Below are positions 42,640 to 52,833 of a stretch of 64,000 nucleotides of DNA, piece by piece. Each line of letters begins with the position of its first letter. The first letter of the stretch is position 1. The DNA comes from Prosapia bicincta. Lineage: Eukaryota > Arthropoda > Insecta > Hemiptera > Cercopidae. Below the pieces are notes generated by a model. It saw only the letters and a list, made by a program, of their open reading frames with translations. It was not told where the DNA came from and did not search any database. The DNA is taken from the NCBI GenBank assembly GCA_036971475.1, contig JBAIZL010000005.1:174102886-174166885 (forward strand). Reading direction: 5' to 3'. Position numbers and translations under genes: made by a program.

Positions 42640-43150
42640 AACGCTCCATATACAATGACCAGCGTAACGGGCCGACATCACACTCCGCCCACATTCAGGT
42701 CTACTTCAGAAAAGCAATTCTGCTAATACTTTACCTTAATTTCATCTATTTAATTCCACGTCACCTTCCTTATGTTTCTTGTGACAAGGTGGTGTAACAG
42801 GTCGACACCGCTCTTCACCCACACTCAGGTCTATTTCAGATAAGTGACTCTCCCTACTCTCTGCCATAACGTCAGCCTAACTCCATTTCCCCTACTTTAT
42901 ACTTTTTTCTGATAAAGTGGTGTAACAGGTGATGATGTCATTTACCTAATTCCATTTTCCCCTTCTTATCTGTCTTCTAGCAATGGTGTGTAACGGTGAT
43001 TCTACTTCAGAGAGGAGGAAGAGTGATGGGTAGACACCTCTATTCCCCTACACTCAAGCTACTCCAGGTAATCTAATCTGTCTACACTCTGCCATAACTA
43101 CGTCTATCTAATTCAAGTTCCCCTTCTTTACCCTTCTTGCAAACGCTATA
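42640..43150. repeat. Degenerate tandem repeat, about 130-180-bp units
   Basis: Successive segments share GTAACRGG, CACACTC, TACTTCAGA, CTCTGCCATAAC and CTAATTC..TTCCCCTTCTT in the same order. The array is old and irregular, with no coding capacity. Confidence 0.6.
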
Positions 43151-43440
43151 CTTTAATGTACTCATTTATCCTGTACAAAATTCTTTTGCATTTCTGCCCT
43201 AATATATTTCTACTGTAAGTATTTCAAAACAAATATAGTTTGATTTTTACCATTATTATGTTCTTGTGGCCTAATGTGATCACACACTACCATATCGTAT
43301 AGTAAAATAAATTAAACAATATTATATATAGAACTATTATTATTACTTTACATACTATATTATTTATCAACTACAATATATAATATATATGTATATAATG
43401 TATATTTGCATAGTAGTACATTTAATACTATAATAAAATA

Positions 43441-43442
43441 TA

Positions 43443-43487
<45 letters not shown>
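43441..43487. repeat. (TA)n microsatellite
   Basis: Pure TA tract. Confidence 0.95.
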
Positions 43488-43490
<3 letters not shown>

Positions 43491-44059
43491 ATGTCAGGTA
43501 TATAATGTTTTAAAAACTGACAAAACTTTATTTTGATAAAACAATATTTCGCAACTAATTAAGTGTGGCCTATTAACTAAGTGGTAAAATGAACTATTTC
43601 AATGATAAAAAAAAAGTTTGGGATTCAGCTGTACAACCTTGTGTTCTATTATACTGTTGTCAATTCTGCGAATATTTTTATATATTTACTATATCAAATT
43701 TAAATTCTTCTTTATTGAAATATTTTTATTAAAATTTGCATTGCAAGACTCGAGTTTTCACTATAAAAGTAAACTTAAAAATAGCGATCACAAAATATTC
43801 CATTAAACAGTATTGTATATCTGCATTTCTATAATGTTTTAAAAGACAACCTATACCGTGACGTATAAACTCTCTTCAATGAGAAATATTGTTATTTACG
43901 GCGCCTCAGCTGACGCGGCCGTTCTACAATTACTGCGAGAATCCCGTCAATATATTGACAGAAAACTTTATGTCACGTATTTGTCATCTATCCACCGAAA
44001 TTTATATCTTTTATCGTGCGAACCGAATTCAATAAAGAATCTTCCTCTCCCTACCTCTT

Positions 44060-44101
44060 TCTCCATCTCTCTCTCTTTCTCTCTCTCTCTCTTTTCCTTT
44101 C
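44060..44101. repeat. CT-rich microsatellite
   Basis: Imperfect CT/CTTT tract. The overlapping frames on both strands are low-complexity and not supported as genes. Confidence 0.8.
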
Positions 44102-44942
44102 TATTTATATCTCTCAAAGTATTATCTTTTGATCCACACTCATGAACAGTGAGACCGATTAATACAATAAAGAAATAATTTGACACGTCAAACATTCTTG
44201 GGTAATAAACTTATATAATAGTATAAAAACAATGGGCAAGATGTTGAAAAGGTTGTTCTCATTCAAAATCTAATGCAAGTGCTACATTAAACCAATGTGT
44301 ATGTATTTTAAAAGTGTGTAAATGTGTACTAGCCGCTCCAGTTCAAGATATATATGAACAATATAATATTGATTGCGTCATTACGATTAATCATGAATGT
44401 TGACTGTTTTAGAGCACATATGTACAGGCTACACCTCACCGCATCTGAGGTTTGCACATTATGCAGGAAATCTGCCTCTATAAACTGAAGGAGTGCGAAG
44501 ATCTACAGTAGACTAATCTTTACATTTAAAATTTTATTTTGGTTTGTGTACGCTTTAAAAACGTAAAACGTTGTGCGCCGATTGAGTTTTTTAATTCAGC
44601 CCGACACACAACCCGCTTAAAAGATTTTTTTTTTCGCGTCGATAACATTACTGCAACCGTGAGAAAACAGCTTTTTTAACGGTCAGCTGTTTGCCAGCAA
44701 CCGCGTCATCGGCCACAAGCGAGGGGATCACTCGTCATACAAGTGAATGACAACCACAGCAACATGTAAAACATCACTTATTCGAAATTACATTGTTCAT
44801 TAACAAAAACAAACGTACCTACTTGGATCCCATTTAGAATCTATACTCAATCTGAATGAAATATTGAACTTAATCGAGGTACTTTTGTGTGATCAAGTCT
44901 TGATCGAGTTGCACCGTTTGCCAAATCGTAACTACAGATTAT

Positions 44943-45179
44943 TTGGGAATACCGGATCCCACACAAGCTGTAACTGCTTCATTTGATATGGATTTGTGCT
45001 GTCATAAGAGTAACAACACTGGAGTTCTACAATCATATGTTCAATCAAGCATTCCCAAACTAACGCGTGATCGTAAGGGGATCTATAATCACATAATACA
45101 AATGACAAATAAAAGCAGTGATAAATTTAGAGGCAAAAGGATTACTGCATACATTGACAGAATATGCAAGGAAGAATGA
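44943..45179 (+). pseudogene. Unrecognised 78-codon frame cut by the Polinton insertion
   Basis: I do not recognise this frame. It stops 20 bp before the Polinton target duplication. Its last residues (YIDRxCxEE) and the following bases are homologous to part of the 114-bp minisatellite unit on the other side of the element (57575-58100), where the stop codon is a Trp codon. It may be the relic of a longer coding sequence whose end was amplified into the minisatellite, or chance. Confidence 0.3.
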
Positions 45180-45199
45180 AATGTTTCCTTGGTCTCTAA

Positions 45200-45205
45200 C
45201 ACGAC
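45200..45205. repeat. Target site duplication CACGAC, left copy
   Basis: CACGAC directly precedes the left terminus and is repeated directly after the right terminus. Six-base duplications are the hallmark of Polinton/Maverick integration. Confidence 0.88.
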
Positions 45206-46103
45206 AGTAGGACTGGGCTTACCCTAGCACAGCCACCCCTAACTCGGCCGCTACGTAACCTAGGACTATAGGGGTAGTTTTGGATGATGCAGGAGGTCAT
45301 CGCGCACCTGATCCCAGACCAAGGGGTGGTTTCGACCGCGTTTAGAGGGGTAGGGGTAGTTTTTCGAAAAAAAATTTATTTTAACCTTACTCGGCCGCTA
45401 CGTAACCTAGGACTATAGGGGTGGTTTTGGATGATGCAGAGGCTTGACGCCGACCCTCATCCAACCCCTAAGGGTGGTTTTGACCATGCCTAGAGGGGCA
45501 GGGGGCGGTAAATGGAAAAAATTAATTCCAACCAGCTAACCTAAGCTAGGCAAAATGTATCCAACCCAACCAACCCCAAGGTGCATGGGACATCTCAGCT
45601 ACGTTCAGGACCACCCCAGGGGTTGTTATGGACGAAGGGGGCCTATGATTGGCCCTGATCATATACTATGGGGCTCATTTGACTACGTCTAGATGTAGTT
45701 ATTGGAAAACCTCGCTAGACAAATTGTATCTAACCTAACACACTCCTAATTACAAGGGTGACCTTAGCTACGTTCAGGACCATCCCCGGGGTTGTTACGG
45801 ACGAATGGGGGCTCTGAAACGCCTTGATCATAGACTATGGGGTATATAATCGACTAACCCAAGCCAGCCAAAATGTATCTAACCTAACCTACCCTTAGTA
45901 GATTGTGCGATGTCAGCAACGAACAGGACCATCCCTGGGGGATGTTATGGACGAAAGGCGGCTCTGAATGACCTTGAGCATGGAACAGGGGCCTAATTGA
46001 CTACGTCTAGAGGTGGTTATTGGAAAAAACCTAATCAGGCAAGCCTATGACGTAACAACCTACCCCACGGACCGCCTCAGGATCCGCCCCTGAGGTGGCT
46101 ACC
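45206..46103. repeat. Left terminal inverted repeat of the Polinton element (898 bp)
   Basis: Inverted match of 56341-57574 from AGTAGG to the inner CCCCTGAGGTGGCTACC. Internally made of about 170-bp subrepeats marked by CAGGACCA(C/T)CCC, TGACTACGTCTAGA and AACCTAACC words. It is 336 bp shorter than the right arm because it carries two fewer subrepeats. Confidence 0.9.
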
Positions 46104-46470
46104 AACGTGGGGGATATCGTGAGATATAATTGATTAATATATGAAATATCAACGCTCGAATGATCCCAGGGCCCACCCTAAAATGAACGGTATAACCCAG
46201 GTAACGAGGGCCACAGGTTGATTGCTAAACAAAACAGTGGGCTATGATCCATGACTAGCTAGCTCCCCGCGCTACAGATTATCAAAAAAAAACATACAGA
46301 GTTATCTAGTATGGCCCACCTCTAAAGGTGAAACAGTGCAACAAAGCCTTATAGCCTGAGTGAACAAGCTTAACCTACATGTGCAACCATGCAGAGATAA
46401 CGCATAGAACCACAAAGACACATGGTGACCGCTATAGCAGGCACAGCTGTGTTGTGAAACAAGGCTATTG
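46104..46470. repeat. Decayed inner extension of the left TIR
   Basis: Inverted similarity to 56060-56340 continues past the clean TIR in islands: CGCTCGAATGA, ACAAAGCCTTATA and GGTGACCGCTATAGCA occur in the same order on the opposite strand at the right end. Short frames here (minus, 46302-46547) are not supported. Confidence 0.65.
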
Positions 46471-46530
46471 TAATTGGGCCGACTACCGTATCGATTTATT
46501 ATGCATGCTAGTATAGTAAACAAATAGCTG

Positions 46531-46565
46531 TGGAAGAGTCCATTCAAGAGGGGTGGACGAGTCCA
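46531..46565. promoter_or_regulatory. Paired palindromic boxes upstream of the polymerase gene
   Basis: TGGAAGAGTCCA (46531-46542) and TGGACGAGTCCA (46554-46565) are two imperfect copies of a dyad TGGAC-N2-GTCCA. The same pair lies in inverted orientation at 53343-53379, directly before another TATA box, and similarity covers about 55 bp around it. A shared binding site for a dimeric factor is inferred. Confidence 0.6.
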
Positions 46566-46638
46566 TTCGAGATGGACCGATCTCTGTTGATCTCGGCGGG
46601 CGATCCCATTTGGTATGGAGGGGCAGGCGTTTATGAAT

Positions 46639-46644
46639 TATAAA
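46639..46644 (+). promoter_or_regulatory. TATA box for the polymerase transcript
   Basis: TATAAA about 75 bp downstream of the paired boxes and about 55 bp upstream of a good splice donor. A start site near 46670 would give a short 5' leader exon. Confidence 0.5.
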
Positions 46645-46698
46645 CCTCATCGCGAAAAACAATACTTGCTATACAGCTTTGGAAGAAGAAACATTCTG

Positions 46699-46979
46699 GT
46701 AAGCTATCTTGTTTTTACTTGTTCTCGTGGGAAATCTGTAGCCTATATTAAAGCAATCGCTATTCATTGCGACTTGTGAGTCGAATAACTCGTATAATCT
46801 AATATCATTGTTGATCTGAATATTTATGAAAACAAATTAGTCACAATATTTTAATAAATATCTAACAAATACAATTGTTAGTATTAGCAAACAACTAGAT
46901 TTAATCTTAAATTGTTCAACATATACCATTGTCAAACCAGTATCTATTCTAGTTATTTTCTCAAAACTATTTCACATAG
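46699..46979 (+). other. Probable 5'-leader intron of the polymerase gene
   Basis: Donor CTG|GTAAGC at 46699 and acceptor TTTCACATAG| ending at 46979, preceded by a pyrimidine-rich stretch. A second possible acceptor ends at 47021. Removal places the first ATG of the message at 47040. No RNA evidence is available. Confidence 0.45.
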
Positions 46980-47039
46980 AATCAATTTGAATATATCTGT
47001 GTTAATTTAAGATCTATTGTAGTGAATTGTATCTGTAAA

Positions 47040-50000
47040 ATGGCCGTTCGTGTTGTATCAACGGAACAGACATATGTACGGAAATTCCGTTTGAACGGTA
47101 CTAGAGTGACATTCAACTTTAACCCCGTACCCGCGGCGGTAAACGAGTTGGAATGGGTTAGACGAGGGCTAGAGGAAATCTTGGAGACTATGAAGAACAA
47201 CGCTACCGAAGACATACAATTGGGCTTCACCATGCAGAGCTTAAATCTCCGAAACCACGCCCCTGGATATATTGCATTTAGAGCTGCCTCTGCGACAACT
47301 GTGGACGCCCTGTTTAACATCCTCGGCTCAATAATCCAGAGCAATGCAAATACATTTAAAGCCGACGACACCTTCAGAGTGACCTGTACCAAGGTCAAAG
47401 TACCTGTAGGGCGTGGGCGTGCAAGACCCGGACTGTATAATAACTTCATAGAAGAATCGCACCGAAGAAGAGGAATTGTTACGATTAAAAACACAGACAA
47501 CCTCTGTTTACCCCGTGCTCTGGTTGTAGCTATAGCGCATGCGTCAAGAGACCCAGAGTACAAGCTTGTGTGTAAGGACAGATGCAAACGTCAAACCAAC
47601 AGAGCAAACCAGCTAATGACTGACGCCGGGGTGCAGATAGGAGACGGCAGTGCAGGCATTCGAGAGTTACAACAGTTTCAAGATTTACTCACCGATTATA
47701 AGATTACAGTGTACAATTACGGCAGGAAAGGTCGTGATATCTACTTTGAAGGCAACGTTCAGAACCCCAAGCACAGGCTAAACTTGTTATATCACGCCAA
47801 CCACTTCAATGTTGTTACAAGACTGACAAGTGCGTTCGCTTGCAATTACTATTGCGAATTGTGTCATGTCCCATACGATGATCGCCTGCACCATAGATGC
47901 TCCGCCCAATGCAACTCTTGCAAGAGGACCCCGCCGTGTGTGCTTGAAGACGAAGGCATCCTGTGCGGCGACTGCAATAGACAATTTCAAAATAGAGCAT
48001 GCTTTAAGGCGCACATGAAAAACGTATGCCAGGCTATAAGAAAGTGCCCAGACTGTAATAGATACATTCTAAAGAAGGGTAGAAAAGCTCCTCACGTATG
48101 CAGCGAGAACTATTGTAAAGTGTGTAAGGATTACATGCCTGCAGGCCATCTGTGCTACATGAGAATTGATACACGTCGCCCGCAATCAACCAACTTCCTG
48201 TTTGTCTTCTTTGATCTTGAAACTCGACAAGATGAAGTCATTAACGACGCTCGTGTGCATCGAGTCAACCTGTGCGTATCCCAGCAATACTGTTGGATGT
48301 GTATGAAGGAAGGCGGCGCCTGCCTACAGTGTACGGATAGAACCCGAGTGTTCAGAGAGGATCCCGTCAACGGGTTCATGGCGTACCTTATGGAAGTGCG
48401 AAAGGCGTACAAGAAGGTGATTGTAATCGCTCACAACGGCCAGGCCTTTGACTTCCAGTTTATCCTAAAGTACGTAATAGAAGAGACACAGTTTACACCC
48501 GAACTGATTATGCGAGGCACCAAGGTCATCCTCATGGAGATTGACAATACAAAGTTCATCGATTCTCTCAACTACATGCCCATGGCTCTGTCTAAACTGC
48601 CTAAAGCCTTCGATCTGCCTCCGGGAAAGAAAAAAGGATATTTTCCGCACCTCTTCAACACGTTGGCAAACCAAACGTATGTAGGTCCCATGCCTGCCAA
48701 AGAGTACTATTGTCCCGACTCTATGTTTGACAAGAATCACGAAGAGTTCTCACGATGGCACGACGAGCAGGTGCGCAACGAGTACGTCTTTGACTTTCAA
48801 AAGGAGATATTCGAGTACTGCCTATCGGACGTGGAGATCCTGGCACAGGCGTGCCTGAAATTCAGGGCATGTTTCCTACAAGAGTGCAATGTTGATCCGT
48901 TTCTGGAGGCGGTGACTATCGCCAGCGCATGTAACTTGGCATTTAGAAGAAACTTTCTAAAACCAAACACCATAGCCATACTTCCGAAAGCCGGCTACCG
49001 TCTGGCCGATAAACAATCGTCTATCGCTCTGCAATGGTTGTTGTGGCTCGAAACAGAGGGCAACATGCGAATAAGTCATGCGGGTAACGGCCGAGAGATG
49101 AAGGTCGACGGCCTAAAGGTCGACGGGCTGTGCATAGAGACAAATACGGTGTACGAGTTCCAAGGATGCTGGTTCCACGGCTGCCCAAAGTGCTTCCCCA
49201 ACGGACGTGACGCTGCCCTGGAGGACGATCCGGCGGACACGCACAACGCACGCTTCGAAAGGACAAAGGCAAAGAACGCTAAAATCTCACAGGCCGGCTA
49301 CCAGGTCGTCGAGATGTGGGAGTGTGTATTTAGGCAGCAGAAGAAAAACGACAAGTCCATGGATTATCTCGACAATCATCCCGTCCTCAACGCAGCGCCT
49401 CTTAACCCCCGCCACGCATTCTTCGGCGGCAGGACTGGAAATATAAAGACCTACTGTGCCGCTAAAGAGGATGAAACCATCCAGTACGCCGACGTGTGTT
49501 CCCTCTACCCGTGGGTATGCAAGTATGGAAAATATCCGATTGGACATCCAAAGCTGGCCGTCGGTAACGACGAATGCAGGAAACTGGGGATGAGCGCCGA
49601 AGGGTTGCTCAAGTGCACAATTCTGCCGCCTACATCGCTCTACCACCCAGTATTGCCGCTAAAGATGAATAACAAGTTGATGTTTGTACTATGTCGGACA
49701 TGCGGCGAAACTCTCAATCCTGGCGATTGCGATCATACGGTGGACGAGCGGGCTCTGACGGGCACATGGACCATGGACGAGATACGCAAGGCTGTAGAGA
49801 AGGGCTATGTTGTTGTGGAAATGCACGAGATGTGGCAGTACGAAATGGCATCAGGGAACGACGGCCTGTTTAAGGATTTTATCAATAAATTTCTAAAGAT
49901 GAAACAGGAAGCGTCAGGCTACCCCGGCTGGTGCAAAACGGAAGAGGACAAGGCCAAGTATGTGGAGGATTATTACATCAACGAGGGTGTCGTTTGGATC

Positions 50001-50048
50001 AAACAAAGATCGCCAAAAACGAAGGATCCCGCTCACTGGCCAAACTAA
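47040..50048 (+). CDS. polB: Protein-primed DNA polymerase B, N-terminal and exonuclease part (frameshift at the end)
   Basis: Replicates the element from its termini using a protein primer (family knowledge). The first ATG is at 47040 in a good AAAATGG context; the in-frame GTG 18 bases upstream is not needed. Visible in order: an N-terminal region with D153, C156 and H255 in an OTU-like arrangement; a Cys/His-rich zinc-binding region (about 270-375); Exo I DLE at D392, Exo II HNGQAFD with N466 and D471, Exo III YCLSD with Y593 and D597; a segment near 690-720 ending HGCPKCF, typical of Polinton polymerases; and motif A DxxSLYP with D818. All exonuclease and motif A residues are intact. Near 49985-49997 the reading frame shifts (consistent with loss of one base) and this frame runs into a stop after about 17 unrelated codons. 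The rest of the polymerase continues in another frame (next entry). Confidence 0.92.
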   Translation: MAVRVVSTEQTYVRKFRLNGTRVTFNFNPVPAAVNELEWVRRGLEEILETMKNNATEDIQLGFTMQSLNLRNHAPGYIAFRAASATTVDALFNILGSIIQSNANTFKADDTFRVTCTKVKVPVGRGRARPGLYNNFIEESHRRRGIVTIKNTDNLCLPRALVVAIAHASRDPEYKLVCKDRCKRQTNRANQLMTDAGVQIGDGSAGIRELQQFQDLLTDYKITVYNYGRKGRDIYFEGNVQNPKHRLNLLYHANHFNVVTRLTSAFACNYYCELCHVPYDDRLHHRCSAQCNSCKRTPPCVLEDEGILCGDCNRQFQNRACFKAHMKNVCQAIRKCPDCNRYILKKGRKAPHVCSENYCKVCKDYMPAGHLCYMRIDTRRPQSTNFLFVFFDLETRQDEVINDARVHRVNLCVSQQYCWMCMKEGGACLQCTDRTRVFREDPVNGFMAYLMEVRKAYKKVIVIAHNGQAFDFQFILKYVIEETQFTPELIMRGTKVILMEIDNTKFIDSLNYMPMALSKLPKAFDLPPGKKKGYFPHLFNTLANQTYVGPMPAKEYYCPDSMFDKNHEEFSRWHDEQVRNEYVFDFQKEIFEYCLSDVEILAQACLKFRACFLQECNVDPFLEAVTIASACNLAFRRNFLKPNTIAILPKAGYRLADKQSSIALQWLLWLETEGNMRISHAGNGREMKVDGLKVDGLCIETNTVYEFQGCWFHGCPKCFPNGRDAALEDDPADTHNARFERTKAKNAKISQAGYQVVEMWECVFRQQKKNDKSMDYLDNHPVLNAAPLNPRHAFFGGRTGNIKTYCAAKEDETIQYADVCSLYPWVCKYGKYPIGHPKLAVGNDECRKLGMSAEGLLKCTILPPTSLYHPVLPLKMNNKLMFVLCRTCGETLNPGDCDHTVDERALTGTWTMDEIRKAVEKGYVVVEMHEMWQYEMASGNDGLFKDFINKFLKMKQEASGYPGWCKTEEDKAKYVEDYYINEGVVWIKQRSPKTKDPAHWPN

Positions 50049-50785
50049 TGTTGAGCTCGTTTTGGGGAAAATTTGGACAGAGGGAGAATCAGACTAAAAC
50101 GTCGATTATCAGGGAGCCTCAGGAATTGTTTAAAATGCTGCAGAGCCCCTCCATTGACGTCAACCACATTCAGGAAGTAAACGAAGACGTATTGGTTGTG
50201 AATTGGCAGTTTGCGGATGACGTTTGCGAGATACTACCCACTGTCAACGTTGTGCTGGCCGTCTACACCACCGCCCACGCCCGGCTAAAGCTGTACGAAT
50301 ATATGGACGCTCTTGGTACACAACTTATCTACAAGGATACAGACAGCGTGGTATACCTTCATAGGGAGGGTTTGCCAAGAGTGGTGACTGGGGATTATTT
50401 AGGCCAGATGACTGACGAGCTCTCGGAATACGGCCATGGTTCCTACATCACCGAATTCGTCTCTGGAGGTCCTAAAGTCTACGCCTACAAAGTATGGTCT
50501 ACAAATAAAAACAAACACGTGACTGTGTGCAACGTCAAAGGATTGACTCTGAATCTCGGCACATCAGCCTCGGTCAATTTTGAATCGATGAAACGGATGG
50601 TTTTGGAGGGTAGCGATCCTATAGTAACCACCAATGATAGGATACGTCGCACAGAGGATCGTGACGTCATCACCACGTCTGAAAGTAAAATATTCAGGTT
50701 AACTGGTGCAAAGAGGAAGTTGGACGAGGACGACGGATACAACACACTGCCTTACGGTTACAAGCGTCCTCGCATGAGCGAATAG
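49995..50785 (+). CDS. polB: Protein-primed DNA polymerase B, C-terminal part (after the frameshift)
   Basis: Continuation of the polymerase in a different frame. The frame is open from 49931, but family-like sequence starts only around 49995. It holds motif B (SLAKLMLSSFWGKFG, about 50029-50073) and motif C with the catalytic KDTDS at 50333-50347, followed by the thumb region and a basic tail (KRPR) that could be a nuclear localisation signal. Because both halves keep every catalytic motif and there is only one break, the lesion is either recent or a sequence error. A programmed shift is unlikely: no slippery heptamer is visible at the junction. Confidence 0.9.
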
Positions 50786-51240
50786 CTATGCATTGTAAAT
50801 ATTCAACTTGACAAACGCTAATAGATTAATATGTATTAAATCTGTAAAGTGGTTAGATAAACATATTGTAATTCAGCCTAACAAAAGCTAGACTATATAT
50901 AGGTATTATTTATACACATTGATTACTGTCTTGTGATTAGGTAAACATAATAATAATGATTATCTATATATTGTATAAACAGTCTGCTTAACAGACGCTA
51001 GACTATATATTTATAAGTGTTAAATATGCACATTGATTACTGTCTTGTATAAATAGTCTGCTTAACAGACGCTAGATTGATAAGTATGTACAATGAATAG
51101 CTATGTATTTTATAAATATTTAACTAGATTATATATAAGTATTAATTATGCACAATGATTTGCTATGTTTTCTATAAATATTCAGACTAACCAAAATGGC
51201 TACAAAATTCCACGAATGAGTAAACAATATGAATAGCTGA
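50786..51240. repeat. Degenerate repeats echoing the 3' end of the polymerase gene
   Basis: Three to four diverged units share GCTAGACTATATAT, CACATTGATTACTGTCTTGT and GTCTGCTTAACAGACGCTAGA. Near 51197-51240 the words GGCTACAA...CGAATGAGTAAA...GAATAGCT resemble the last codons and stop region of the polymerase (about 50757-50788). The unit therefore seems to include the gene's 3' end. A polyadenylation hexamer variant ATTAAA lies at 50835-50840. Confidence 0.6.
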
Positions 51241-51288
51241 CGAATGTTGATTTTTTCACACACACATATGTTTTTGTAAAGTAATTTG

Positions 51289-51505
51289 ACCCCCCTGCTT
51301 GACGGGTGATGTGCACGAGACGAATGAAAGCCCACTGGCGCGACTCTACGTAGTGCGTAAGGAGTATGCATCCCCTCTGGAGTGGCCGTAATGGTCCGTA
51401 AGGGTGAATGTACTTGTCAAGCAGGAGGGTTGAACGGAGGCATCATTTTGATTTTGGAGGATGTCACGAGGAGTTGGCGGGGCCTCTCCTTTCCCCCTTC
51501 GGGGG
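51289..51505. other. GC-rich structured intergenic segment
   Basis: Bases 51289-51303 (ACCCCCCTGCTTGAC) pair with 51416-51430, giving a stem of about 15 bp around a 112-nt loop. At 51494-51505 CCCC and GGGG enclose C(TTCG)G, a very stable tetraloop. The segment is far richer in GC than its surroundings and has no ORF above 80 codons. It could be a structured RNA, an origin or a transcript end between the convergent polymerase and IAP genes; the sequence does not decide. Confidence 0.45.
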
Positions 51506-52077
51506 ATATTTGTGTGAACAAAGTATAGACAACATTATTGCAATAACCTTTGTGTTATATATTTTATACTTGTAATCATTTATTTGAAGCACCTGTTATA
51601 TTGCCAATATTGTAAAACATACAGATTTAGAATTTTAGCCTTTACAGAGACCTGGGAATACTAACAATGACTTTGCTGTGTTTTGCCCTATTCAGTTTAT
51701 ATTTTTGTTAGATTTAGCAATAGACCTATGACAAGAATTATATTTAGCCTAAATTATACACTTTACAGAAACATTGTCTAAGCTAGTGTTAGGCCTGTCT
51801 AGAGGCTGAGTTGATGTATTAATTACCTATATATATCTAGTAATATGTCTCATGCGGGTTGCGACCTGTCAAGCTGATTGTAATGTGTGTAAAGCAGTTG
51901 TAATTAGATTTAAGATTGAATGTTTTATTTTGTTTATTGTTCAAATCATATTGTAATTATACCTTTCTATTATCAAAACACTAGTACTTATTACCTTATC
52001 CCTTGTTGACCTCTACCTATATAGTTTGTTTTATTAAAGGAGTTTCAATAAGTACAAACACATGTAAACATAATCAT
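51506..52077. other. Intergenic DNA between polymerase and IAP genes
   Basis: AT-rich, no ORF, nothing recognised. Confidence 0.6.
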
Positions 52078-52083
52078 TTTATT
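52078..52083 (-). terminator. Poly(A) signal for the IAP gene
   Basis: AATAAA on the minus strand, 32 bp beyond the IAP stop codon. Confidence 0.6.
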
Positions 52084-52114
52084 GATCAGATAGTGGTATT
52101 TACATCAGGCTTAG

Positions 52115-52648
52115 CTACGATAGGTATACTCTTATCGTAGCGGATGTCCGCACTCTGCATATGCCACACTCTTGAAGGTTCAATGCACAACCTAGACAGG
52201 CAAACAGGTGTCCGCACGGTAGAAGGGCAACCTGAATTTCTTCGATACAACAAATCTTGCACAGCGTACGATCATCCCTAATGATTACACCATCATCGTC
52301 CGAGTAGTCTTCATCGTCTGTTGTACAGATGTCTTCCCCCATCTGGGCCTGTTTAGCACATATACCCACTACGTATTTACATTTAGGAAACCACTTTGCA
52401 TGTTCCTGTAACGGATTATCATTCACTGACCAATCTTCAAGGCCTCCGGCGCATGTAAAGCACAATGTTTGATCTTCTTGGCCGGTGTAAAAAAATCCCG
52501 CTTCGCTGAGACGCTCGGGGTTGACAGTATCGTTTGACACCCCTCTCCAAGTACGAAACGATCTTAATCTACGACGATACGGTGATAGTTTGGGGAAGGC
52601 TTTCTTCTCGATTGTGAGAGTATCTGTCCAGTAGTAGACACCTACCAT
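52115..52648 (-). CDS. iap: Inhibitor-of-apoptosis protein, one BIR and a RING
   Basis: A 177-aa single-exon protein starting at ATG 52648. One BIR spans about residues 28-93: an R-x(n)-G-F-F-Y-x-G core, zinc ligands C63, C66, H83 and C90, the GGL turn and W73. An aspartate-rich linker (111-119) leads to a C-terminal RING with C130, C133, C145, H147, C151, C154, C161 and C164. BIR domains bind caspases or IAP antagonists and the RING is an E3 ubiquitin ligase domain (family knowledge); blocking host cell death is the inferred role. Many viral IAPs have two BIRs; one BIR plus RING is compact but known. The gene converges on polB and diverges from the 53-kb gene cluster. All ligands are intact, so it looks functional. 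Confidence 0.93.
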   Translation of the reverse strand: MVGVYYWTDTLTIEKKAFPKLSPYRRRLRSFRTWRGVSNDTVNPERLSEAGFFYTGQEDQTLCFTCAGGLEDWSVNDNPLQEHAKWFPKCKYVVGICAKQAQMGEDICTTDDEDYSDDDGVIIRDDRTLCKICCIEEIQVALLPCGHLFACLGCALNLQECGICRVRTSATIRVYLS

Positions 52649-52684
52649 GCTGTTGTCTGAGGACTTGGGTCTGTGTTGTCCGTA

Positions 52685-52716
52685 CTTATATTGTTGGTTA
52701 GGGGTTGATTACGTCA
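52685..52716. promoter_or_regulatory. IAP promoter: TATA and CRE-like octamer
   Basis: Minus-strand TATAAG (52685-52690) sits about 37 bp before the IAP ATG, so the 5' UTR would be very short. TTACGTCA (52709-52716) is the same octamer, in opposite orientation, as TGACGTAA at 53313-53320 before the other TATA box. It also occurs in both TIRs (46048-46055, 56389-56396). A bZIP (CREB/ATF-type) site is inferred. Confidence 0.5.
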
Positions 52717-52759
52717 CGGTTGATAGGGGTTACCACGGAGGCATGTTGAACTCTTTCAG

Positions 52760-52833
52760 CTTTGTATATATCTTCTATTATGCCCGGCAAGAGCCCTGTT
52801 TCTCCTTGCCGTGATAGATGGACTAGTGCTAAA
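52760..52833 (+). other. Candidate short 5' coding exon
   Basis: A pyrimidine-tract acceptor (CTCTTTCAG| ending at 52759) is followed by an ATG at 52780, 18 open codons, and a near-perfect donor AAA|GTAAGTAT at 52834. The exon ends in phase 0, compatible with the downstream exons at 54899 or 55427 of the RING gene, so it could be an alternative first exon. Nothing else in 52834-53380 looks coding. Without RNA data this is a suggestion. Confidence 0.35.

Noticed and set aside
46982..49646. Minus-strand frames up to 201 codons opposite the polymerase
   Set aside because: They are shadows of a well-supported coding strand carrying all polymerase motifs.
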